DNA of 64,000 nucleotides from the NCBI GenBank assembly GCA_003599505.1, contig QZKO01000028.1, positions 1 through 64,000 on the forward strand. Direction: 5' to 3'. Source of the stretch: Nitrospiraceae bacterium (lineage in GTDB: Bacteria > Nitrospirota > Thermodesulfovibrionia > UBA6902). Positions 7,806-16,357 of the stretch are shown here, piece by piece (positions within the stretch are counted from its first letter, which is position 1; each line of letters starts with the position of its first letter). The notes under the pieces were generated by a model. That model was not told where the DNA came from. It did not search any database and saw nothing but the letters and a program-made list of their open reading frames with translations. Made by a program: the position numbers and the translations under genes.

Positions 7806-8966
7806 ATGCGCCTGCAGGTTAATATAAGTAAGATTATATGTTTTTTTGTTATTCTCTGTGTCCCTGTGTTCTATGTAGTTAGCCAACCTGCCGCTGCTTA
7901 CGCCGGGGCCGGTAAAATTTTCAAAGAAGACAGCAGGTCGATAGTCACAGTCACGGCTTATAACAGGAAGGGGCAGGAGCTTACTGAGGGAACAGGTTTT
8001 GTGGCAGGCAAAAACGGCGTCATAGTGACGAACTTTCACGTTATAAGCATCGCGTCGACCGTCAAGGTGAAGGCCGGCAATAAAGTAATGGATGTGGAAG
8101 GTGTAATTCATGCCGACAATGAGAATGACCTCATTATTCTGAAAGTAAACGCCGCAGACCTCCCTCCTGTGAGATTCGGAGACGCGGGGAAAAACAGGGC
8201 CGGCGATAAGCTTTATATCATCAGCAGCAATGAAGGGGCAGACACGATCATCTCGGACGGCATATATAAGGGAATTAAAGCAACAGCGCGCAAAAGAAAG
8301 GCCTTGTGGATTTCCGCTCCTGTATCACACGGAAGCAGTGGAAGTCCCGTGTTTAACGAAAGCGATGAAGTTATCGGCATAGTCACTTTCCTGATTAAAA
8401 GGACACAGCATATCCTGCTCGCCGTGCCGTCGGACCTGATAACAGAGAAAATCAGGAACAATAAAACCATCACTCCTATCGACAGAGCAATTAAGTCCTA
8501 TAAGAAAAGGCCGGAGCACTGGTATTACCTCGGTTATTTCCTCATTGAAGCCGGCGCTTATAAAGACGCGATCGATGTCTTCAAAGAAGCCGTAAGACTG
8601 AAGCCCGGTTTCGCGGACGCGTATTATTATCTCGGCGACGCGTATGAAAAATCAGGGAAGGACTCAAAGGCGGCCGGGGCCTACAGAAAAGCGGTTAAAG
8701 CGGCGCCGGATTTTACCGACGCGCATTTCAGCCTCGGCATGGCTTGCGGAAGGATGGGGAAATACAGGGAAGCGGTTGAAGCGCTCAGAGAAGCCGTAAG
8801 GCTGGAGCCCGATTACGCGGACGCGCGCTACAATCTCGGCCTCGCCTGTTTGTTTTTAAAGGACAAGAGCTCCGCGCTTGAAGAATATAAGGCTTTGAAG
8901 GGACTTCATAATGATCTGGCCGACAAACTGTTTAAGGTAATCCAGAAACAGGCTTCCCAAACCTGA
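7806..8966 (+). CDS. Secreted trypsin-like serine protease with C-terminal TPR repeats
   Basis: 386 residues from the ATG at 7806. An N-terminal signal peptide (hydrophobic core about 10-28, cleavage after AYA) precedes a DegP/HtrA-like trypsin domain with GTGFVAGKNGVIVTNFHV (catalytic His), NENDLIILKV (Asp) and VSHGSSGSPVFN (Ser). Residues about 235-370 hold three TPR units (YYLGYFLIEAGAYKDAIDVF, YYYLGDAYEKSGKDSKAAGA and AHFSLGMACGRMGKYREAV, plus a partial fourth). It lacks a PDZ domain. It is probably periplasmic, with the TPRs binding a partner or substrate. The signal-peptide core is coded by a CTCTGTG-type repeat (7854-7870) that also occurs between genes near 40.5 kb. Confidence 0.88.
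   Translation: MRLQVNISKIICFFVILCVPVFYVVSQPAAAYAGAGKIFKEDSRSIVTVTAYNRKGQELTEGTGFVAGKNGVIVTNFHVISIASTVKVKAGNKVMDVEGVIHADNENDLIILKVNAADLPPVRFGDAGKNRAGDKLYIISSNEGADTIISDGIYKGIKATARKRKALWISAPVSHGSSGSPVFNESDEVIGIVTFLIKRTQHILLAVPSDLITEKIRNNKTITPIDRAIKSYKKRPEHWYYLGYFLIEAGAYKDAIDVFKEAVRLKPGFADAYYYLGDAYEKSGKDSKAAGAYRKAVKAAPDFTDAHFSLGMACGRMGKYREAVEALREAVRLEPDYADARYNLGLACLFLKDKSSALEEYKALKGLHNDLADKLFKVIQKQASQT
7854..7870. repeat. CTCTGTG...GTGTT repeat inside a signal-peptide core
   Basis: This 17-nt segment closely matches 40531-40547 (14 of 17 positions by eye) in the intergenic inverted repeat upstream of rng. Here it encodes part of the hydrophobic core of the TPR protease signal peptide. Confidence 0.5.
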
Positions 8967-8971
8967 AATTT

Positions 8972-9151
8972 CTACAGTATCTTCCCTCTCCTGCTGAAAA
9001 ACTCGCTCAGGGCGACTCTTATGACAGCGCCTCTGGACCATTTCTGTCCTGTCTCTCTTGAATATTCCTCTGCGGTCTCCTTCAGGGCTTCGAGGACTTC
9101 CTCTTCAAGGCTGACGGTGGTTTTGACCAGTTTTTCTTTTTCCTCATGCAT
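8972..9151 (-). CDS. Small ribbon-helix-helix-like protein
   Basis: 59 residues, from ATG 9151 to TAG at 8972. After a charged N-terminus (MHEEKEKLVK) comes a strand KTTVSLEEEVLEALKETAEE and a helix with WSRGAVIRVALSEFF, matching the beta-alpha-alpha layout of CopG/Arc DNA-binding proteins. It is convergent with the TPR protease (6-bp gap) and divergent from mqnB. No obvious toxin partner is adjacent, so it could be an orphan regulator. No strong Shine-Dalgarno is visible, which lowers confidence in the start. Confidence 0.65.
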   Translation of the reverse strand: MHEEKEKLVKTTVSLEEEVLEALKETAEEYSRETGQKWSRGAVIRVALSEFFSRRGKIL

Positions 9152-9203
9152 AACAAATTCGCTGGTAGCTGCTGGAAATTTATTCTATAATACACGACGA
9201 GCC

Positions 9204-9938
9204 ATGAAATTTCTCGCGCTTTTATCATCGATGCCGTTTGAGTCAGATCAGGTCCTTGACGCGCTCAGGAATGTCCGGGTCCTGAATATTGCCGGGAAAA
9301 CCGTTTACAGGGGCCGGCTTTCAGGTCATGATATCATATTGTTGAATACTGGTATCGGAAAAGTGAACGCGGCCCATTCCGCTACGTGTATTATTGAGTA
9401 TTTTCAGGTCAAACAGGTTGTCAATTTCGGGGTCGGGGGAGCTTATCCGCAGTCCGGACTTAAAATCGGAGATATCGCTGTTGCATCAAAGGAAATATAC
9501 GGCGATGAAGGAGTAATAACTTCAAAGGGATGGGATAGTTTAAGGAAGATAGGCATTCCCTTGTTGCAAGACGGCACAAAAAAATATTTTAATGAGTTTA
9601 CACTATCCCTTAACCGCCCTTTTGAAAAGGGGGGACGGGGGGATTTTCAAATTAAGCGCGGCAACTTCGTCACTGTCTCAGCAACGACAGGCGCTCAAAG
9701 AAGGGCGATTGAACTCGGAAAAAGGTTTAATGCAATTTGTGAAAACATGGAAGGCGCGGCGGTCGCCCATGTTTGTACAATATATAAAATTCCTTTCCTC
9801 GAGGTCAGAGGGATCAGCAACGTCACTGGCGTAAGGGACAAAAGAAAATGGGATTTGAAGCTTGCTTCCGGAAATTGTCAGAAGGCGGTTCTGGAATTCA
9901 TGACACGATACAAAAACGGTAACGGGAGGTTTAAATGA
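9204..9938 (+). CDS. mqnB: Futalosine hydrolase
   Basis: Releases hypoxanthine from futalosine in the alternative menaquinone pathway. The 244 residues show a purine nucleosidase fold: [34 protein letters not shown], and the nucleoside-binding [13 protein letters not shown] with the Met-Glu pair. The start at ATG 9204 is chosen because upstream codons in the same frame do not resemble the family and are antisense to the small RHH gene. About residues 137-149 ([11 protein letters not shown]) come from a repeat inserted in frame (9612-9646). The stop overlaps cysK's ATG. Other mqn genes are not in the window. Confidence 0.9.
   Translation: MKFLALLSSMPFESDQVLDALRNVRVLNIAGKTVYRGRLSGHDIILLNTGIGKVNAAHSATCIIEYFQVKQVVNFGVGGAYPQSGLKIGDIAVASKEIYGDEGVITSKGWDSLRKIGIPLLQDGTKKYFNEFTLSLNRPFEKGGRGDFQIKRGNFVTVSATTGAQRRAIELGKRFNAICENMEGAAVAHVCTIYKIPFLEVRGISNVTGVRDKRKWDLKLASGNCQKAVLEFMTRYKNGNGRFK
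9612..9646. repeat. Palindromic CCC-TTTTGAAAA-GGGG element inside mqnB
   Basis: The element reads CGCCCTTTTGAAAAGGGG, then a G-rich tail GGGACGGGGGGATT. The same arrangement occurs reverse-complemented inside the GT39 gene (45406-45440). Both copies keep the host frame open and insert (R/L)-(E/K)-KGG-(R/Q)-G-(D/G)-F. Confidence 0.75.
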
Positions 9939-10846
9939 GGGTCAAGAGCATACTTGAGACAATAGGCAACACAGACCACGTAAAGATCAACAGGTTGTTC
10001 GGCGATAACGTTGAAGTCTGGATGAAGTTGGAGCGTTCAAACCCGGGAGGCAGCATCAAGGACCGGATAGCGGTATCGATGGTTGAAGACGCGGAAAAAA
10101 AAGGCGTCCTCAATAAAGACAGTGTAATCGTCGAACCGACCTCAGGCAACACGGGCATAGGCCTTGCGATGGTCGCGGCGGTCAAGGGATACAAGCTCAT
10201 CCTGGTCATGCCTGAGTCGATGTCCGTCGAACGCCGGAAGCTGATGTCCGTCTACGGAGCGGAATTCGTCCTGACCCCGAAAGAGAAAGGCATGAAAGGC
10301 GCGGTTGATAAAGCGACCGAGATGGTCTCTGAAATACCCAATGCGTGGATGCCGCAGCAATTTGAAAACGAAGCGAACACCGAAGCGCACAGGGATTTTA
10401 CCGCGCGGGAAATTTTAAGGGATTTTCCTGAAGGCATCGATTATCTGATTACCGGCGTCGGGACCGGAGGACACATAACAGGATGCGCGCAGACTCTCAG
10501 GAAAGAGTTCCCGAAACTGAAAGTCTATGCCGTGGAGCCCGAACTTTCACCTGTTCTCAGCGGCGGCAAGCCGGGTCCTCATCCCATCCAGGGGATCGGG
10601 GCCGGATTTGTCCCCGGCATTCTTCATAAGGAGCTTCTGGATGGAATTATACAGGTCTCAAAAGAGGACGCTTTTGCGTACGCGCAAAGATGCGCCAAGG
10701 AAGAAGGGATATTCGTCGGCATATCTTCAGGGGCCTCGCTCGCGGCAGTCTCAATAAAAGCAGGAGAAGTCCCCGCAGGGAGCCGCATCCTTACTTTCTG
10801 CTACGATACAGGTGAGAGGTATCTTTCGATTGAGGGGCTCTTTTAA
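9935..10846 (+). CDS. cysK: O-acetylserine sulfhydrylase (cysteine synthase)
   Basis: PLP enzyme making cysteine from O-acetylserine and sulfide. The 303 residues have the PLP-lysine segment NPGGSIKDR (Lys near residue 43), the substrate loop TSGNTGIG (about 70-77), the phosphate-binding GTGGHITG (about 177-184) and a C-terminal SSGAS loop. Length matches CysK/CysM; the subtype is not certain. The ATG overlaps the mqnB stop (ATGA), so the two are translationally coupled, and the 3' end overlaps the convergent trmN6 stop by 4 bp. Confidence 0.94.
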   Translation: MRVKSILETIGNTDHVKINRLFGDNVEVWMKLERSNPGGSIKDRIAVSMVEDAEKKGVLNKDSVIVEPTSGNTGIGLAMVAAVKGYKLILVMPESMSVERRKLMSVYGAEFVLTPKEKGMKGAVDKATEMVSEIPNAWMPQQFENEANTEAHRDFTAREILRDFPEGIDYLITGVGTGGHITGCAQTLRKEFPKLKVYAVEPELSPVLSGGKPGPHPIQGIGAGFVPGILHKELLDGIIQVSKEDAFAYAQRCAKEEGIFVGISSGASLAAVSIKAGEVPAGSRILTFCYDTGERYLSIEGLF

Positions 10847-11580
10847 GACACCTCGTTGTCTTGTAAAATCCTTCTGATCTCAGGGCTGTATTCTTTGTCG
10901 TTTTCATAAATATAAAGCGGCGGGGTGACCTTGAGCCATGTGCCTGAGCCCTTTACCGCTTCAATCAAAACCATTTTGGCTTCCCCTCCGGCTTTTGAAT
11001 GCACAAATCTCATCCTCTTGGGTTCAAGGCGTGATTTCTGAAGAAGGCTTATGAGCTCGGCAAGCCTGAAGGGATGATAGATTAAAAAGAACTTGCCTGA
11101 ATGTTTGAGCAGATATGAAGCCGTCCTGATCAGATCAGGGAGTGTAATTTCAATCTCGTGTCTTGCAACAGCGCGCTCTTCATGCACGCTGAGCCGTCCT
11201 GTCTTTGTCTTCCTGAACGGCGGGTTTGAGAATACAAAATCAAATGCATTGGCCGGGAAAACCTTCTTCATGTCCCTGATGTCCTTCTCAAGTATCTCGA
11301 TCAGGTCATCAAGACCGTTCAAACCCACGTTTCTCCTTGCGCGCTCAGCAAGGGTTTTCTGGATTTCAACGGCTATTATTTTAGTTTGCCTCAGCCTTTT
11401 CGCAAGGAGGATGGAAACAACCCCCGAACCCGCGCCGAGTTCGACGCCCTTCTCAAGCCGTTTGGCGGAAATAAAGTGCTCGAGCAGAAGAGCGTCTACG
11501 CTGAACCGGTAGCCTTCTTTCGCCTGAAACAGCTTTATGTCTTTTATAGTGTCAAGCGTTTCATCGGATTTCGGCTTCAT
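10843..11580 (-). CDS. trmN6: tRNA1(Val) adenine-N6 methyltransferase-like protein
   Basis: 245-residue class-I SAM methyltransferase of the TrmN6/YfiC family: an N-terminal [19 protein letters not shown] segment, the SAM loop [14 protein letters not shown] (about 47-60) and the adenine-N6 catalytic motif SNPPF (about 118-122). It probably modifies A37 of a tRNA. It overlaps gph by 4 bp at its 5' end and cysK by 4 bp at its 3' end. Confidence 0.87.
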   Translation of the reverse strand: MKPKSDETLDTIKDIKLFQAKEGYRFSVDALLLEHFISAKRLEKGVELGAGSGVVSILLAKRLRQTKIIAVEIQKTLAERARRNVGLNGLDDLIEILEKDIRDMKKVFPANAFDFVFSNPPFRKTKTGRLSVHEERAVARHEIEITLPDLIRTASYLLKHSGKFFLIYHPFRLAELISLLQKSRLEPKRMRFVHSKAGGEAKMVLIEAVKGSGTWLKVTPPLYIYENDKEYSPEIRRILQDNEVS

Positions 11581-12254
11581 AAAATAAATCTTTTTTTATC
11601 AAGTTCAGGCAGTATCTTCAGCAATTCATCAAACCTGTCAATGATAAAATCAGCATCCTTCAATACTTCCCTGCTCCGGAAACCATAGGTGACGGCGATA
11701 GTTGTCACTCCCGCCGCCCTGCCGGCTTCGACATCATAATTGCTGTCGCCTGTTATGACAGCTTCATTCCGTGATACGCCGAATCTTTCCAGAAGCTTTA
11801 ATACCGGGACCGGAGAAGGTTTTTTCTCAGGCACACTGTCACTGCCCAAGACAACGTCAAAATACTGCAGGACCCCGAGTCCTTCGAGAATCTGCCTTGA
11901 AAATATCTCCCTCTTGTTGGACACCACCGCCTTCCTGTAGCTGCCTAACCGGGACAGTGTTTCCCTGACATGCGGATAGGTCTCAGTATTATCAAGGAGA
12001 TGTTCGGAGTAGAACTTGAGGAATCTGTCAACAACAACCTGGGCTGCAGATTTCTCATTATCATGGAAAATCTCCGACGAAGAAATAAGGGTCTCAAGAA
12101 GCTTTGAGATACCGGAGCCGACCATCGCCTTTGTCTCTTCGATGGAATATGTCTTATGAGTGAAGGGTTCCACGGCGAAATTAATCGCATCGGCGATGTC
12201 CTTCGCGGTGTCTACAAGCGTGCCGTCAAGGTCGAATATCAGAAGTTTGAGCAT
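11577..12254 (-). CDS. gph: Phosphoglycolate phosphatase-like HAD hydrolase
   Basis: 225 residues with the HAD motifs: DLDGTLVDTA (nucleophile Asp, residues 8-17), a helical cap (about 20-85), VVSNKRE (motif II) and GDSNYDVEAGRAAG (motif IV). It is closest to Gph/PpaX, which remove phosphate from phosphoglycolate or pyrophosphate; the exact substrate is not resolved. It heads a two-gene unit with trmN6. Confidence 0.88.
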   Translation of the reverse strand: MLKLLIFDLDGTLVDTAKDIADAINFAVEPFTHKTYSIEETKAMVGSGISKLLETLISSSEIFHDNEKSAAQVVVDRFLKFYSEHLLDNTETYPHVRETLSRLGSYRKAVVSNKREIFSRQILEGLGVLQYFDVVLGSDSVPEKKPSPVPVLKLLERFGVSRNEAVITGDSNYDVEAGRAAGVTTIAVTYGFRSREVLKDADFIIDRFDELLKILPELDKKRFIL

Positions 12255-12336
12255 TGAAGATACTTCCTTTCTGCTGTGTTAAAGGAATTATTATACCTGA
12301 ATCAGGACAGGGAAGTGATTGCCTGAATCCCGAACC

Positions 12337-12364
12337 TTGACAATGTCGATAAACGTGATATTAT
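12337..12364 (+). promoter_or_regulatory. Sigma-70-type promoter for the small gene at 12427
   Basis: TTGACA (12337-12342), a 16-bp spacer, and TATTAT (12359-12364). The next gene starts 63 bp downstream of the -10 box with a GGAGGGA ribosome site. Confidence 0.6.
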
Positions 12365-12426
12365 TTAAATAGATAAGTACGCAGCCAAACTTCTTGAGGG
12401 GACCGGCAGGGAGGAAAGGAGGGAGT

Positions 12427-12603
12427 ATGGCGGTATTAGAGATGAATGAAGCTGAAAAAGAGATGTTAAAACGCGCCCTTGAGAGTTTTGAAGGAGAGTT
12501 GAGGAATGAGATAGTAAGGACAGACGACCGCGAACTGAAGGCGATACTTCATGAAGATGAAACCGTTATAAAGAAGATCCTTGAAAAGGTATCGTTTTCC
12601 TGA
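12427..12603 (+). CDS. Small acidic helical protein, unknown function
   Basis: 58 residues with a purine-rich ribosome site (GGAGGGAGT) directly before the ATG at 12427. The protein is highly charged and predicted all-helical (EMNEAEKEMLKRALESFEGE, then a second Glu/Lys helix), without Cys or membrane segments. It has its own promoter-like sequence and a rho-independent terminator (12632-12667), so it is a monocistronic unit. I do not recognise a named family; small proteins of this shape are common in Nitrospirota and Deltaproteobacteria next to stress genes. Confidence 0.72.
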   Translation: MAVLEMNEAEKEMLKRALESFEGELRNEIVRTDDRELKAILHEDETVIKKILEKVSFS

Positions 12604-12631
12604 AAACATCAAGGGGAAAGACTCAAAGCGG

Positions 12632-12667
12632 GTCTCCGGTTTTTCGTCAAGACCGGGGACTTTTTTG
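12632..12667 (+). terminator. Rho-independent terminator
   Basis: A nine-pair stem (GTCTCCGGT with ACCGGGGAC, one G-T pair) is followed by six Ts. It ends the small gene at 12427 and lies against the convergent flavin-reductase gene. Confidence 0.75.
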
Positions 12668-12676
12668 TCGGCCTCC

Positions 12677-13327
12677 CTATCCCTCTTGTTTAAGCCGTTC
12701 GCGGATTGAAATCCCTTCATGCCATGCCTTGCCGATGCATTCCCCTATCGACCAATACCTGTTGTCGGGCATAGTCAGCACAAAAGGATTGATCTTCTTT
12801 ACATCGGGTTTCCCGTCAGTCAGAAACCTGTCTTCGGTGTAGATATTCATTATTTCAGCAATGAAGAAATAGTTGGTCGGCAGCTCAACGCGCTGTGATA
12901 CTTTGCATTCCAAATTCACCGGACAGTTTGCAATCATGGGCGCTGACTTCAATTCGCCGTAAAACACGTCAAAGAGTTTCGACTTGTCCACCTTCTTCCC
13001 TGAGACAATCCCGGTATAGTCCGTAACCGCCACCATGTCCGCCGAGGGGACATTGATGCTGAATTCACCTGTTGAAAGAATGGCTGAAGATGACGCGTGC
13101 ATCCTGTTGACGCAAATGCCTATCATCGCCGGATCATAATTGACCCTCGTCAACCAGTCAAGCGCCATGAAGTTCATTTTGCCTTCAAGGTGTGTGCCGA
13201 GAATGGTCTGCGTCCAGGGGAGGCAGAAAAGGTTTTTTTCGATGGTTAGTTTTGGCATGGGATGTAGATTGGACATGCAGAGTGTGATACTGTCGGCCTC
13301 AGCCATATTATATGGTCGATAGTGCAT
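12677..13327 (-). CDS. Flavin reductase-like FMN-binding split-barrel protein
   Basis: 216 residues resembling flavin reductase-like domains: a strand 'GKMNFMALDWLTRVNYDPAM' (about 50-69), 'ICVN..HASSSAILSTGEF' and 'FSINVPS' with the FMN contact region. The start at 13327 has a good AGGTG ribosome site 5 nt upstream; internal Mets at 18 and 24 are alternatives, because the first 20 residues do not look like the family. It probably binds FMN and acts as a flavin or ferric reductase; the substrate is unknown. It follows vsr on the same strand (7-bp gap). Confidence 0.8.
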   Translation of the reverse strand: MHYRPYNMAEADSITLCMSNLHPMPKLTIEKNLFCLPWTQTILGTHLEGKMNFMALDWLTRVNYDPAMIGICVNRMHASSSAILSTGEFSINVPSADMVAVTDYTGIVSGKKVDKSKLFDVFYGELKSAPMIANCPVNLECKVSQRVELPTNYFFIAEIMNIYTEDRFLTDGKPDVKKINPFVLTMPDNRYWSIGECIGKAWHEGISIRERLKQEG

Positions 13328-13334
13328 CGTTCAC

Positions 13335-13691
13335 CTACTGCATGATTAGAGCCTTCAATTTTGTCGGCAAGCTATCTTTTTTGATCTCACATTCCCAAAC
13401 TCTAATAACATGCCATCCAGCCCGTTTCAAAGCTTTTGTTATAAATTTGTCCCTCGATTTATTTCGCTGTATTTTCTTTTCCCAATAATCTGCATGATGC
13501 TTGGGTTTAGTGTTACGACAGTTATGGCCGTGCCAGAAACAGCCGTCAGCAAAAACAGCAATACGTTCTTTAGGGAACACAAAATCGGGACTACCCAACA
13601 ATTTATAACCTCTGCGCCAACCTTTGATGAAATTTTTACGAAATATACTAACTAGGGAAAGTTCTGTTGATTTATTCCCCGTTGAACGCAC
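13335..13691 (-). CDS. vsr: Very short patch repair endonuclease (Vsr), possibly N-terminally shortened
   Basis: Nicks DNA at T:G mismatches created by deamination of 5-methylcytosine. The 118 residues include RSTGNKSTEL, the metal-site region SPDFVFPKERIAVFADGCFW followed by HGHNC, and WECEIKK at the C-terminus, all Vsr hallmarks. The first possible start is GTG at 13691; the same frame continues upstream as ADDRLFSPK with no ATG, and about eight residues usual between 'SP.K' and 'RSTGNK' seem missing. Vsr genes normally neighbour a cytosine-5 methyltransferase, but none is present here, which suggests that the rest of the modification system was lost. Confidence 0.87.
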   Translation of the reverse strand: MRSTGNKSTELSLVSIFRKNFIKGWRRGYKLLGSPDFVFPKERIAVFADGCFWHGHNCRNTKPKHHADYWEKKIQRNKSRDKFITKALKRAGWHVIRVWECEIKKDSLPTKLKALIMQ

Positions 13692-13717
13692 CTTGGGAGA
13701 AAACAGTCGGTCATCCG

Positions 13718-13906
13718 CTATTTTGCGATTATGCGCTCTTCGATAAAAATACCGTTTTCTTCATAAGTTATTTCCGGCCTATTAGAACAAACAACAGATA
13801 TCACGTTATTGTAAATGTCAGACAAAGAAACACCATCAGTTTCCTGCAGGAACGTGGTAATCCGCCGTATAACATCGCTCCGATCCAAAATTCTTGATGT
13901 GGTCAT
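13718..13906 (-). CDS. Small protein of unknown function in restriction island
   Basis: 62 residues with a strong ribosome site (AGGAGG, 6-nt spacing) before ATG 13906. It shows an N-terminal helix (SDVIRRITTFLQETDGVSL) and a C-terminal strand-rich part (ITYEENGIFIEERIIAK). No family recognised. It is between vsr and the DUF3883 gene in the same orientation, so it probably belongs to the same accessory unit. Confidence 0.6.
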   Translation of the reverse strand: MTTSRILDRSDVIRRITTFLQETDGVSLSDIYNNVISVVCSNRPEITYEENGIFIEERIIAK

Positions 13907-13930
13907 TCTTGGCCTCCTGTGAGATTAATC

Positions 13931-14680
13931 CTAAATGATCGTGCTATAACTTCTCTGAATGATATGAGTTTCTATTTTCTTAAACTTAAGATCATTTTCA
14001 AGCGGATTTTGATAGATGATATGAGTTGGCTTATCAATAAAATTCTTCACAACAAATAAAAAATAATCCTGTTTTAGATATCTTGCAACACTATATTCTT
14101 TTTCTGTTAAAGCTATATTACCAGACAATCCATTTAAACCTTTTACTTCTACCCCCAAAAATTTATCGCTTGAAGTTGAATTCAGTTTAAAATCAAAGCC
14201 ACATCCAAATTTAGTCGTATCTTCTAAAATCCATCCTTGAAAAGCAGGAATTTGATTATGCACATGTATGAAATATTGTTCTGCTGCTTGACCTGTAATC
14301 AATCGCTTTGCAAAAGTTTCTTCCTTTGCTTTTTTACGTGTTGCTTTCTCGACAAGTGTTTCTACTTCATAGTTGGAATAGACAATACTTTTAATTAATT
14401 GCAAAAAAGTATTAATATCCCAATCGTTGTATTCATCATAAAAGACCTTGCAGAAATCTCTTATTTTCCGTTTATGCCAACCTTTTCTCGGATTTGGAAA
14501 CAACGGGTCAAACTCATCACGATAATTTTTTAACGAAGCAGGTTTCGCGCCGATTGCATAACCAAGAGTATTAACTGCCTCGGTAAAACCTCCAAAGCCA
14601 AGCAACTCTAATCCTTTGATATCAAACTTTGAAAGAAACAGGCCGATTAAGATTGATTTATCTCTTGTGCTTAATTTCAT
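13931..14680 (-). CDS. DUF3883-containing protein, probable restriction-associated nuclease
   Basis: 249 residues. The N-terminal half (1-110) is helical (KLSTRDKSILIGLFLSKFDI). The C-terminal half contains GCGFDFKLN, FLGVEVKGL, TEKEYSVARYL and YFLFVV, matching DUF3883 ('protein NO VEIN' C-terminal), which has a PD-(D/E)xK-like core (Asp, then E-V-K) and is common in restriction systems. It may be the nuclease or a DNA-targeting subunit; no helicase is adjacent. The local DNA is visibly richer in A+T than the flanking genes, consistent with acquisition by transfer. Confidence 0.7.
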   Translation of the reverse strand: MKLSTRDKSILIGLFLSKFDIKGLELLGFGGFTEAVNTLGYAIGAKPASLKNYRDEFDPLFPNPRKGWHKRKIRDFCKVFYDEYNDWDINTFLQLIKSIVYSNYEVETLVEKATRKKAKEETFAKRLITGQAAEQYFIHVHNQIPAFQGWILEDTTKFGCGFDFKLNSTSSDKFLGVEVKGLNGLSGNIALTEKEYSVARYLKQDYFLFVVKNFIDKPTHIIYQNPLENDLKFKKIETHIIQRSYSTII

Positions 14681-14722
14681 AAACTTTAAGCTGCATTGGC
14701 AAGAAAAAAACCTTTTGCAACA

Positions 14723-14941
14723 TCAAAACGTCGTGTTAAAGAGTTTGCTGACTGCAATTTCTTCATGAAACACTTTTCTCTCGCTGTTAAGTCTTAAATA
14801 TACTGGATTAATACCTGAATCTCTCATGAAACAAGACAAGGCAACTGGGAAGGAGGAGTTAAACTGATTTTTACCCCAATAATAATGATCTGAAAAATCA
14901 CGATTTGAGTGTGTTATTCCATATAATGCTGGTTTGGTCAT
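14723..14941 (-). pseudogene. HindVP-like type II restriction endonuclease, N-terminal fragment
   Basis: 72 codons beginning MTKPALYGITHSNRDF and continuing YYWGKNQFNSSFPVALSCFM, which I recognise as resembling the N-terminus of HindVP/HgiDI-type enzymes (recognition GRCGYC, partnered with a cytosine-5 methylase). The family is several hundred residues long, so most of the gene is missing: the frame stops after KLFNTTF and the DUF3883 gene follows 42 bp later. A cytosine-5 methylase partner would explain the Vsr gene next door. The family assignment is from memory of motif shape and needs a search. Confidence 0.5.
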
Positions 14942-15473
14942 AGCTGCTGCCTATATTCTGATTTAGGTGCTCTAATATAACACTTTTTTAACTGAGTTTG
15001 TTTACTGAAAATATAAAGAACAGAAGAGACTATCCCAATTTATTCTTCTTAATATTCACCCAAGCCCTCTTATTCATTCTGCCGATATCATAAGCGACGA
15101 AAGCCGGGGAATTCAAGAAAAAAGCGCCGCAACGCCAGAAAAGAAAAGCATTGTATTATTTAAAACGTTTTAATATTTATAACGTTGCTTCTCGTAATGC
15201 AAGAAACGGATTTCAGGAACATACTCTTATATAATTCAATAAGGTAGATACTAATGTTCGCCATGCCCGAATATCTTTGACATTTCAATTCTTGCTGACA
15301 GAACATTTCGAGTACCTTTTGTAGCTGTGGAGAATGAGACAGATAGACATTATAGTATTTATAGGGGTATTCAACTTATTCTTTTGTATTAAAGAGTTAC
15401 GATATAGACTTTGTGAATTAGTTTTACAATTCTCGCACTCGAACGTCTGTGCCATTTCTCAAAACGAGCCTCA
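14942..15473. other. A+T-rich intergenic stretch beside the restriction island
   Basis: No convincing gene. A 42-codon minus-strand open stretch (15030..15155, ending SPAFVAYDIGRMNKRAWVN... and a TAG) looks protein-like but has no start or family and may be a gene remnant. AT-rich segments around 15150-15250 contain AACGTT-type dyads without clear promoter spacing. Confidence 0.4.
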
Positions 15474-16013
15474 TCATTTTCCCTTCTTCATCCTGTTCAA
15501 AAAATCCGAATATTTCTTTGCATGTCCCTCTTTCTCCGACCACCGTTTCACCTCTCTGAGGTCTATCTCCTGTGCCCCGGCCACCATGAGCGCCTGATCC
15601 AGTGCCTGTGGATCATTCCAGTGGTAATAGGCTGCCAGTCGGTCCTTGACACTATCTGTCGGAGTTAGCATAACTATTGTACCTAACTTCGTTTTCAGTT
15701 CATTTTCGTATCTGAGAGGTTCATTCCCTATTGCAGCAGGCGGGGCGACGAATTCGATAAAGTAAGGACAGTCCAGGCGCGTGAAATAGCGTGAATCCTT
15801 CCGCCTGAAACCGACGTCAGTCAGAACCGAGGCCACTTCCTTCATGGTTGCATGAGTGACAAAATCGAGATCGAATGACTGATACCTGTTTTTAGTATAA
15901 ATGGAGACGCAGGCCCCTCCCACCAGGATCGCTTCAATCCCTTTTTCACGCAATTTGCCGCATACGAGCGCAGCCAGTTCCTTAATCCCGATCTTCTTCC
16001 AGTCAATTTTCAC
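15474..16013 (-). CDS. Nucleotidyltransferase-fold protein (MNT/DUF6036-like), possible toxin
   Basis: 179 residues with a polymerase-beta-type nucleotidyltransferase core: EAILVGGACVSIYTKNR (Gly-Gly helix) and SFDLDFVTHA (the D-x-D metal pair), then a third strand 'YFIEFVAPP'. Similar proteins act as AbiEii-like or MNT toxins/antitoxins that modify tRNA or partner proteins. It overlaps the winged-helix gene by 4 bp (16010-16013), the layout of a regulator-toxin pair. The true target is not evident. Confidence 0.72.
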   Translation of the reverse strand: MKIDWKKIGIKELAALVCGKLREKGIEAILVGGACVSIYTKNRYQSFDLDFVTHATMKEVASVLTDVGFRRKDSRYFTRLDCPYFIEFVAPPAAIGNEPLRYENELKTKLGTIVMLTPTDSVKDRLAAYYHWNDPQALDQALMVAGAQEIDLREVKRWSEKEGHAKKYSDFLNRMKKGK

Positions 16014-16357
16014 AATGGCTTGCCCGCCCTCCTCGGTCTCGTCCGCTTTTTGTAATAAACGCTCTTTTCTTTTTCAGGGAGAAATTCATAAGCCCTGGCC
16101 AATAAGGCCTTTAATTCCTCAAGGAAAGGATATCTCGGATTAAACGTGTAAATCCTCACCCTTCCCACGAGACGACTCACCACGACGCCGGCATTTTCGA
16201 GCCGTCTGAGCTGCTGCTGAAACATGTTCACGGGCGCTCCAAAGGTTTTGGCCATTCCGAGGGGATATCCCTCTCCGTACACATAGAGAGTGAAGAGTAT
16301 CTTTTCAACCGTTATATTTCCGAAAAGTCCTTCCAGCATAGTCTCACCAATTACCAT
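16010..16357 (-). CDS. Winged-helix regulator paired with the nucleotidyltransferase
   Basis: 115 residues. A winged-helix domain occupies about 8-75 (TVEKILFTLYVYGEGYPLGM, then VNMFQQQLRRLENAGVVVSR and a wing VGRVRIYTFNPR), like MarR/ArsR-type autoregulators, followed by a basic C-terminal tail (KKRTRPRRAGK). The start is ambiguous: ATG 16357 lies inside an operator-like repeat and lacks a ribosome site, while ATG 16339 (MLEGLFGN) is preceded by GGTGAG. Probably represses its own two-gene operon through the twin dyads at 16353-16388. Confidence 0.75.
   Translation of the reverse strand: MVIGETMLEGLFGNITVEKILFTLYVYGEGYPLGMAKTFGAPVNMFQQQLRRLENAGVVVSRLVGRVRIYTFNPRYPFLEELKALLARAYEFLPEKEKSVYYKKRTRPRRAGKPL

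Noticed and set aside
9021-9203. Upstream in-frame extension of mqnB by 61 codons
   Set aside because: Residues do not match futalosine hydrolase and are the antisense of the small RHH gene. ATG 9204 fits the family start.
15030-15155. Protein-like minus-strand stretch ending SPAFVAYDIGRMNKRAWVN
   Set aside because: Only 42 codons, no start, no family recognised. Possibly a gene remnant, so kept only as a note in the gap entry.
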